Positions 55,801-64,000 of a DNA stretch of 64,000 bases are shown in pieces; the first letter of the stretch is position 1; every line of letters starts with the position of its first letter. The notes below the pieces were generated by a model, which made no database searches, had not been told where the DNA came from, and saw only the letters and a program-made list of their open reading frames with translations. Source of the DNA: Trichoplax sp. H2 (lineage: Eukaryota > Placozoa > Uniplacotomia > Trichoplacea); the NCBI GenBank assembly GCA_003344405.1, contig NOWV01000058.1:310001-374000 (forward strand), in the 5' to 3' direction. The translations under genes and the position numbers were made by a program.

Positions 55801-58800
55801 CGTGAAGAAGATGAAATAAAACACAGGGTATTTAAACTAGCTTTAATCCTATAACCATAACAACATTAATTGGTTGTAAGAAGCATGTGATATCCAAAAT
55901 CCAAAATTCCTCTACTTATAATTTTCTATTTCTATAATTACTACTAATGGTCAGGATTAATAATTATACTTCAGGAGTCAATAAGAAATATTTCTAAATT
56001 TCGGTTCTAGATTGAGGACGCTGATGTTACTTTAAAAGCCGCAACAGTAGAGGCAGAAGGTATTCAAGAAAATCTACAAAAATCCAAGGTGAGTCATTAA
56101 GATCAATCAAATTTAGCGATGGTTTCTTACCAACTAAATGGAATCACGATGGTATTTTAGGACAAATTTCTCGTTGAGCTGAGGCAGTTAATACTCCAGT
56201 GCGATGTAACTTTAAAGGCAGTAACGGCAAATTATTTTCAAATGAGGAATACAGCGTTATCGCCATTCCCAGTACAAGTAAATTGATGTAGAATCACATT
56301 TTCTTCATCTAATGTTCACTGTTATCGACACTGAAGGCTTTCTAATAAGATCATCTGCTTCATTCTTAATATGTAATTTAGTATCAAACTTTATCCGACA
56401 ATGCCAAAATGTATGAACCAGGAACACAATTTATTGAATTTTTAAGTCATCGCCCAGAAAATGCAGAAGTAGAACCACCTTCAGCTACCGCAGACATGGA
56501 CCGTTACAATTTCAGGTAGACTTTGATGTCAAGACACGCCATCAAACTTTTTCTATCCTATTCATTGCTGCAGTCTTCAGTTTTACGTAAATAGGCTAGC
56601 GATTAGAGTTTTAGTTCATCTACTTGGATGTCATTATGAATACTTTTTTCGGATGGAAATACACATTGCCATTAGGCGTATAATTTTCTATCTACTTAAC
56701 TGGATTACAATTATAATTGCAAAGATTCTTTTAAAATTGGATGTTATTTCCGTTTCTGTCAATAAGTTTTTAATTTTTCTCAACTTTATTACAAAATATC
56801 TTGTTAATTGAATGTACTGTATCATTCTACATGTAATTCACACCTATCATGTCGATTTTTATTATAATGCATCTCATAGGTAAAGATGTAAATAATAATC
56901 GTTATAATTCATATTCATGTTTTTAGTGGCTCTTTTTATTGCAGCTTAAGGTGTAAGATTATGTCTTACTTTTTACCAGCAATTTACGTATTCACCTCAA
57001 TTTTATTAGCAAGACACTCTATAATGATCTACTTAACCTTTTGGCCATTATAACATCTTATGTCTTCTCATTAATCGTAAAAGTGACTATAGTGTACATT
57101 ACGATCTCTATTATGGTTGCGGCTAAAATCCACGAGCTCACCCCTTTTACTACCAAAAACTTATGAATAACCTTACCGTTATAACCATAATTTATCTATT
57201 TTAATTTTTATTCGATAGTAACATCTGTGCAGCCTAAGACTATGACCGCAATTTATTTAATCATTTTAATTTTATTACAAAGATCTCATAACCTAAGATT
57301 TTGGCTAAAATTTATCGGTTCATTTTTGTCTCATTACATAGAACCTGATAACCTAAGATTGTAATTATAATTTATCGATCAATTTTTTGTTTTATAATTT
57401 CAATTGCAGACGATGGCCATAATTTATCTATTCATTTTTTTATTGCAAAGATCACTATAGCCTAAGTTTTGTTCATAATTGATTGATCAATTTTTGTTTT
57501 ATACTTTTAATTGAAGACAATAGTCATAATTTATCTATTAAATTTTTTTATCGCAATGATCTTCACAATCAAAAATTGTGGCCATAATTTAGCTATTAAT
57601 TTTTGCTTTATACGTTTAACTTACGACTAAGGCCATAATCTATCCACTTTTGTTTCATTGCAAAGATCCTTATGACCAAGATTATGGTCATATTTGATCT
57701 ATTAATTTTTGTTTTATTGCAAAGATTTTTTTGGCCTAAGATTGCGGCCAAAACTGATCTATTTTTTATGCTGTTGCAAGCGTTCTCGTAACTTAAGATA
57801 TACTATACTATTTCTAGCTATAATTCGTAATCTATTCCGATCTTATTATCGAAAATCTTATATATACTAGTTTATTACTGACATACATGCATGTGATACT
57901 CTATGTTAACATAAGATATTTCCTATTTATTAATTTATTGTATACCTATGCTGCTGAAGACTTTAATGTACTTTCAATCTTGAATTGTATGCATTTTCTT
58001 ACTGCTATAGTTCTCGCCGACAAGAAGAAGAAGACGGTCTGTCTACTGATCCCCTTAATAGAAGTTATGATTCCAGCAAGAGCTTAGCATCAGCATTTCA
58101 AGAAGACTTAGACGGTTCTGTAAAGCATAAGAATGCTTCGACAGATTTAGAACCCGATGAAGCTTATAAACATCGTGGACGCCGAGGTAAGACGATAAGG
58201 GCTTAGAGTTTGATTCTAATTGAACCGGATGCCTATTCAAAATCAAATAATGGTTTAACCCTATAATTTATAACAATTTTATTTAACTCCTTTTTCCTTT
58301 AATTTTCAATAATGTTGCTATCATTGACGTATCCAAACTAATTATTTACCGGTACTTTTTTATTGCAGACGGCGGACAAGTAGCTCGAGCCCTAGCGATA
58401 GAATTATTTTCATCACCTGGTCCTTTCGCCAACATGGCACTTTCTACACCGGCTAAAACTCACGTCTTACGAAAGCTGAAATCACCATCGCGTTGCCAAG
58501 AATGTGATTCTTTCCTCTACTTTTCTGGAGCAGAATGTGAAAGAGTAAGTAATGCACATAGCAAATTCGAATTCTATCAAAATGATGCGCGATTATTTTC
58601 TCAATGCAATTGTATTCTAAGAATAACTAATACCAATGATACCACAACATTAACCAAATTGAATTGAACTATTAGTGCGGCTTAACATGTCATAAGAAAT
58701 GCTTGGAAAAACTAAGTATCAGCTGCGGATCTAAGGTACTGCATCTTATAAGCAAATAAGAAAACAACGTCAATGCATGTATTTGAGTTAAACTAAGACA

Positions 58801-61800
58801 AGTTTAAAATTGTTTTACCGATAAAAGTTGCCTCTAACCTTTCCTTATTTTATTGTATTGTTAGCATCATCGGAAACTATCGACCTTTGGTGTAGATATC
58901 CATGATCATCTAGTAGCAACAAATCAAATTGGAGTTCCTATAATTGTATCGGTGTGCATTAACGAAATTGATAAACGGGGTCAGTCATGAAAGCGTTCTA
59001 CGGCTACTTCATCAATCTTTTAGGCTAACTATTAATTGTCTCCTATTTTTTCTTACTATTTCTTTCCATCACTTGCAGGTTTAAAAACTCAGGTACTTTA
59101 ATCATAATATTTATTACTATCATTTTCATTCATCTTTTCTATATGCGATCATCATTTCAAAAGATTATAACCACGGATAATATTGAATACAATATTCGCT
59201 AGATATTAATAGATCATTTGATTACGTTAACTTCTTCCCTATCTCATCACGCTAATAAATCAGTCTCAGCTTGACTCCTATTATTACAATTATTGCTGTC
59301 TTAGGTTTTGCAATGATTTTCTACCCATTCCGTAGCTGTAAATAACTGATAATATTTATAGATTGAAAGTAAACATTAATTGTAGACCTTATAAGGCCAA
59401 AAATATTGATTTCTTATTCGATTATTATCATAAAAGGGAATCTATCGGATATCCGGTGTAAAATCACAAGTTGAGAAATTATGTCAGGTATGTTTAATTT
59501 TGTATTTCGATGATGATTTTATCGATAAATGCCTGTATAGGAGATCGATTGTCTTTTGCAGTAGCTTTCCTTTACCAGAGATTAACAATGTCGATAGACT
59601 TTCCATTTCTTCGCAATTATATCAACTAGTACGTATAAATTGATTTTATACCCAGTCGCCTCGTAGATCTCTTCTAATGATGGCAACCTTCCCAATGATG
59701 CCTAGTACAATATTGATATTTTCGCTATCCCGGACATTATATAGGATAAATTGTCGTGATAGTCATGATATTAGACCTAAAAGTTTAAAAAAGTCAGTAC
59801 AACCATAATTCTCATCTTTTTAAGTATCATCTATGATAACTATTTGCGATCTGTTATCGTGATTTCCTTACTATTATTCTAATCTAAGTCTATTGAATAT
59901 AAGCAGTACTTTAAGAGAGTTTTTACGGTGGTCAATTCTTGAAGAAATCCTTATAAGCGTTATTATAATCCAATACCCTTTACGAATAGAGTTGTTCATC
60001 ATAGCTCTTTAACCTATAATTATTTTGAATATCACTATAGTTTGCCATGTAGTACCTTTCGTAGCTGGTTCTTCTTCCAGATGAAAGTCTACTAATATAA
60101 TTTGGAATTTATAATTAATTGCATTACATTGTCTTAATTATCGAATTTTATTAATCTATAATAGTTCTTCGAAAGTATGGACTCCAGTAAAGATATGAAA
60201 ATAGATCTATCTAAAACACCGGTCCATCATATTGCCTCAGTTCTGCGCTTATATCTTAGACAGGTAAAAATTCATCTTCCATATAGTATATAAATAAGAT
60301 AGCATATTGCCAAACTCACTCGGGAAACGGATAAGCTATTCTATTCATTTTTTGATAATTTATCAATCCTGTGATTCGAATAGACAAATCAAAATATTCT
60401 ATTTCATAGTAAGCTGTATTACTGATAATTATAATTAATTTGCTAATGCCTATATTACTCTAAACTACAACAAAATGAGACTACTTTAGACTGGTTTAGA
60501 TTTCAGCTGTGCTAAAATAAAATCTTAGCCAATAAATAAATTAATGCAAAACAAATTTAAATATATTTCCAGCATAACAGAGACTGCAGTTTCTTTATAA
60601 GGCTTGCACATCTTTATCATTTTACCTTTCTATGTATTCTGTTGCCTCCAATAAGAACTAATGATATAAATCATATTTACAGACTGACAATGTAATACAA
60701 GATCTTTAAACGTTATTGAATGATTAAGAATGTATAACATTTTCTTTAAATGTTGATTAGCTGCCTGAGCCTTTATTGACTTTCCGATTTTATGAGCCTT
60801 TTATTGAATTGGCAAAGGTTAGAATAGCTTTTGATAAAGTTACCTAGAAAGAAAATATACTCTATTTACTTTCATATACATCAGTTTATATACATATGAT
60901 AATTTTTTAAACCTATTTCTACTACTCATTAGGAAAGCTTTAAAATGCCAGAAGAGGAACTCATAAAAGAAGCTTTAAGATTAGTGGAGAAGCTACCAGA
61001 ATCGAATTACAAAACCTGTCAAAAAATTGTTGCTCATTTAAAACGGTAATTTTTATTAATTTTTTCGATAGGTGATCCAATTTTATAGATCTTCATGATC
61101 ATAACTTAGAAATTGCTATTCTCTATCGTTAGAATCCATGATAATTACGAGGATAATAAAATGTCGGCTGCCAATTTAGGAATCGTTTTTGGGCCAACTA
61201 TACTAGGTCGACGGTAAGAAATATTTCATGCAATACCATATTCTAATCGATAGACTTGATGAGATGTAATAGAAAGATCTGAGCTTGATAGATTTATCTA
61301 TTCTAATGCATAAACTTCTGGAAATAAAGTATAATAAACTGTATTTAGATAGATTCATCTGTTTTAATAAATAGATTTTTTTTTAAATGTCGCTAGACAT
61401 GATAGATTTATCTACTTTAGTAGATAAACATTTGAAATGCTGCATCATTAGTTGAAATTGATACATTAATCTATTCTAATAGATACGATTCTTGAAATTT
61501 AGTATCATGAGCTGAAATTAATAGGTTTGTCTATTCTAATAGACAGTACTTTCAAATACAGCATCGCTTGATGACCTTGATAGATTCATCCAATGCACAC
61601 CGAATAATCTTGATATAATATAGCATAATAGTTAAATTTGATAACTTCATCTATGCTCCAATGGATAACTTTGATAAAATATAACTTAGCAAGTTGAACT
61701 TGACATATTCTTTTATTCTCCGATGAATAGATTTTTAAAATATAGTGTTAAGTTAAGAAATATGATAATTCTATAAGATACCGGTACTTTACTTTTTGAA

Positions 61801-63454
61801 CCTGTACCAGTTCAACATCAAGATACTGGAGAAAATTGTCATCAAACTCAGAATTTACATAGATGAAGAGATTGATACCTTAACTTTCTTTAATAGTCAA
61901 ACGGAAGATGCAAAAGAAGGCTACAAGGATATGAGTTTCCAAGCTAGAATGGTTGAACTCCTAATTTTAAATCAAGCAAAAATATTCCGATATACACAAG
62001 AAGATACGGAAACTAATGACGAGCAAGACGAGAATGCAGCGCTCGAAAATTCAACTACTGTTTCAAGCGATGATCCGTCCGATCCTTCTCATCTAACCAC
62101 GTCTGGAAATAAATCATCTGATGATTTATCCGCCACAAGCAAATCTAATGACAGTCAACCCCTTCCTGTATATTAAACGATATTGATTTCATTTTTGATG
62201 CTGTCATAATTATCCTATTCAACATTTTAAAAACAAAATATTAACAGTTAATGCTATTTCTTTCCTATCAAATCTTTATAGCAGAATGAAAATGTCGATT
62301 ACCCCGATAATACAGAAGATATTTCAAGTGATGATGACAGCGAATATGATTCTGATTTTATCACTGTCCACCATAATCAAACCAAGAACGAGTAAGTTCT
62401 AAAATTGCTATAAATAGGATTTAATTAAAGTGTTGCAAACTGCTCATCAACAATGGCATATATTTACTAAAGCCAACTCAATTTCGATCCTTATAAAAAT
62501 AACTAGGGACCAACTAAAACGAAAAAATTCAATCAAACACGAAATTAAAAACAGCAATGATTTGGATTATGTGCCACCTGTAAGTTTTTGTGCTTTTAAA
62601 GCCTCTATGTGTAAATTACGATATTTTACGTGTCGATATTTTTTGCGAGATAGGCAATATACCATGAATCTAATGACGATTTCATGCAAGAGGAAGATGA
62701 ATTAAATAATAGCCAAATATCTTTTAGCACCGGAAGTTTAAGTAATTAATTTTCTAATTATTGCTTAAATGATCATCGAATACAGAATAACTAAACGAAT
62801 AACTCATCCCAACTTTCACTAGAATCAGATGAATATATGGAATTCCTGTCTACAGAATCTGCTCAAGATGTGATGACCAAATCATCATCTCATAATATTA
62901 TTAGAGAAGTTACGACAAGAAAAGCGCATCGATCAGCAAGCGATATTGGAAGATATAATGATAAACGTTTAGCTAGGCTAGACTTTAATCCACCTCTTAC
63001 TTTACCGATAAACCCTATCCCGTTCACCTATCCGCCAAAGCCTGTAACACCTAGCAGTCAATCTATAACGTTAAATAAATCAGTTTCTGTTCCTGACCGA
63101 GAACCGAATTATGCTAAACCTTCAATAGCCGGTGACCACTTTGATCCTGTTTATGAATACAGGAATGAATCTCTTAACGATCCAAATCATGCTTACAATA
63201 AACCTCATCATTCTCCAAGTGAAAGTAACTTAACTGCTAACTTGCGCCAACGACAATATGAACAATTATCGCAACAGCAAACTACCAATGTCAATACTTT
63301 CCGATCATCTAAACTACGTCATCGACACTCGCTAGATCATCAACGTGCTGGGATTTATAGAGAACATTTACGTGAACGTGGATATAGCACAACTAATTCA
63401 GAATTTGCTGCTACAAATAGCGGTGACGAAAACCCTAGGGTAAAATATGTTTGA
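50906..63454 (+). CDS. ARHGAP29: F-BAR-C1-RhoGAP protein, ARHGAP29/ARHGAP45/GMIP family (30 exons)
   Basis: Exons: 50906-51110, 51554-51691, 51826-51901, 52637-52782, 53042-53103, 53203-53269, 53390-53454, 53592-53636, 53730-53795, 54882-54962, 55085-55153 (or 55147), 55756-55827, 56011-56088, 56161-56277, 56382-56515, 58011-58186, 58369-58544, 58676-58735, 58865-58979, 59079-59092, 59437-59487, 60165-60263, 60761-60817, 60933-61045, 61133-61213, 61897-62167, 62285-62391, 62507-62579, 62654-62741, 62823-63454; 3534 nt, 1177 residues. Domains: F-BAR about 200-460 (YAKSWLKYAKE, PLQSVF, LQCDVTLKAVTAN); C1 564-608 with the full H-C-C-C-C-H-C-C pattern; RhoGAP 619-814 with arginine finger in GIYRISG (R658), YLRQLPEP and NLGIVFGP. 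The finger and the conserved Asn are present, so GAP activity is expected: GTP hydrolysis on a Rho-family GTPase at membranes shaped or bound by the F-BAR. The acidic and then Ser/Pro-rich tail is probably disordered. An in-frame TAG lies 27 nt before the ATG. Assignment to ARHGAP29 rather than its paralogues is uncertain. Confidence 0.93.
51255..51495. repeat. ~140-bp duplication in RhoGAP-gene intron 1
   Basis: aaccaagacgtgataatggctatctaaa, followed by agataggttgagcaccgtca, repeats about 140 bp later as aaccaagacgtgttaatagccatctaaa and agataggattgagcaccatca. The second copy lies just before exon 2 (51554). Confidence 0.8.
51960..52460. repeat. Diverged tandem array in RhoGAP-gene intron 3
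   Basis: Blocks resembling tttagagaaac-ttc-ctactttatt and gatttagat-taaa-atcagtaaa-tt recur three or four times at roughly 120-150 bp spacing. Divergence is high. Confidence 0.55.
52783..52822. repeat. AT microsatellite at the exon 4 splice donor of the RhoGAP gene
   Basis: The donor GTATAT immediately after exon 4 (ends 52782) runs straight into a (TA)n tract of about 35 bp. The intronic part of the 5' splice site is therefore made of microsatellite sequence. Confidence 0.9.
54440..54660. repeat. ~105-bp tandem duplication in RhoGAP-gene intron 9
   Basis: aactaatagctaaaaattgt, followed by aatttgatcctcttgtaaatatta and atgatatattatgcgatac, recurs about 105 bp later as aactaatagttaaaagttgt, aatttgatcctcttgtgaatatta and atgatactatgcgatac. 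Confidence 0.8.
56900..57790. repeat. ~60-bp tandem array filling most of RhoGAP-gene intron 15
   Basis: The phrases ggccataatttatctatt and ttttattgcaaagatc, then taacctaagatt, recur more than ten times at about 55-65 bp. The array occupies most of the 1.5-kb intron between exons 15 and 16. Confidence 0.8.
58369..58735 (+). other. C1 domain exons of the RhoGAP gene
   Basis: Two exons (58369-58544, 58676-58735) encode H-x10-C-x2-C-x10-C-x2-C-x4-H-x2-C-x7-C, the complete zinc-ligand set of a C1 domain. The motif SPSRCQECDS is typical of the ARHGAP29/ARHGAP45/GMIP family. I cannot say whether this C1 domain binds diacylglycerol. Confidence 0.9.
59079..59092 (+). other. 14-nt microexon in the RhoGAP domain
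   Basis: A pyrimidine-rich acceptor (tttctttccatcacttgcag) and a CAG|GTACTT donor enclose 14 nt encoding the last two bases of a Gly codon and LKTQ. It links EIDKR in exon 19 to GIYRISG in exon 21 and is needed both for frame (phase 1 in, phase 0 out) and for the expected RhoGAP sequence before the arginine finger. Gene predictors are likely to miss it. Confidence 0.85.
61220..61720. repeat. ~60-bp tandem array in RhoGAP-gene intron 25
   Basis: The phrase gatagatttatctattctaat-gata-a-ttctggaaat recurs about eight times between exons 25 and 26, with flanking agtat-at-agctgaaattgata. Confidence 0.8.
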
Positions 63455-64000
63455 AAGTATAAATGAGACATAAGATTGTCAATTTTATAGCATAAAAACT
63501 AATAATATAGGAAGAAAGCTGTACTGAAATGATAATTATTTTACAAGTCCAATTTTACTAGTACTCCGTTAGTAGGTGCAACAGCTTTCCTTCATCACTC
63601 TTTATTTGCCATTATGAAATAAGCTATCTAAGGTAGCAATAATTAGAATAAGAATTTTTTAGACTTAATAATTGACAAATATTTCCATCATTCGATGACA
63701 ATATCTAATATTAAGATATTGAGAATTTTCGTTAGGATGATTAACTGTCTTAGCTACCCAGATACAGTGTTAGAAAAATGGATCAGAAACAATACGCACT
63801 CAATTTTCTTTATATATATACATGTAATTATTAGATTGTATCCATGATAACAGCAACAATGATGAAAATGTCAGTTCAATGTCTATGTTTATTATTTGTT
63901 AAGGTTGATCATAATGTTATAAAATATTAGCAGAACAAATTAAACGTGAATAAGCGGTTGTATGACAAGACTACTTGCTGTTAGTAAATGGTGTATTATG
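63455..64000. other. 3' flank of the RhoGAP gene
   Basis: The sequence is AT-rich with no reading frame of note and no canonical AATAAA on the + strand. Part of it must be 3' untranslated region, but the end of the transcript cannot be placed. Confidence 0.4.

Noticed and set aside
57887-58087. 66-codon + frame and the overlapping minus frame 58055-58246
   Set aside because: Both overlap exon 16 of the RhoGAP gene (58011-58186) in the wrong frame or strand.
62430-62705. 91-codon + strand open frame
   Set aside because: It covers exon 28 in frame but reads on through its donor; the true coding part is 62507-62579, and 62654-62741 is read in another frame.
1-64000. tRNA, rRNA, transposon, CRISPR or viral genes
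   Set aside because: No convincing tRNA T-arm with cloverleaf, no transposase or reverse transcriptase motif, and no short regular direct repeats with unique spacers. The repeats are diverged tandem arrays of a eukaryote.

Overview
The window is nuclear DNA from an early-branching animal. It is strongly A+T-rich (about two thirds or more, by eye) and has many GT-AG introns. All three recognisable genes lie on the + strand and encode animal-type domain combinations: MAM/kringle/SRCR/LRRCT, F-BAR/C1/RhoGAP, and a C1orf87-like EF-hand protein. The base composition, compact exons and apparent lack of transposons would suit a placozoan (Trichoplax/Hoilungia), but that assignment is inference. No bacterial, organellar or viral gene was seen.

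Layout. 1-5.1 kb: flank with no convincing gene and a 208-bp tandem duplication. 5.1-15.9 kb: a 17-exon gene for a predicted 969-residue type I membrane receptor, ordered signal peptide, LRRCT, furin-type site, MAM, kringle, SRCR, SRCR, MAM, transmembrane helix and short tail. Its first intron is about 5 kb and full of old tandem repeats. 15.9-30.7 kb: about 15 kb without a recognisable gene, dominated by diverged tandem arrays; one contains a perfect 32-bp palindrome. 30.8-37.1 kb: a 5-exon gene for a 650-residue C1orf87-like protein. 37.1-50.9 kb: a second gene-poor, repeat-rich stretch with a few GC-richer islands of uncertain meaning. 50.9-63.5 kb: a 30-exon gene for a protein of about 1177 residues with F-BAR, C1 and RhoGAP domains, of the ARHGAP29/ARHGAP45/GMIP family. 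63.5-64 kb: 3' flank.

Most exons are too short to show as open reading frames. I assembled them by hand from splice sites, phase continuity and domain continuity. In each gene the summed exon length is a multiple of three and every junction keeps frame. The three proteins act in different places: a cell-surface adhesion or recognition receptor, a Rho-family GTPase switch-off protein at membranes, and a putative calcium-binding protein. Nothing suggests they form a pathway or operon. The most notable points are the receptor's domain order, its clean phase-1 modular exon structure, and the pervasive decayed tandem repeats, one of which appears to supply a splice acceptor.
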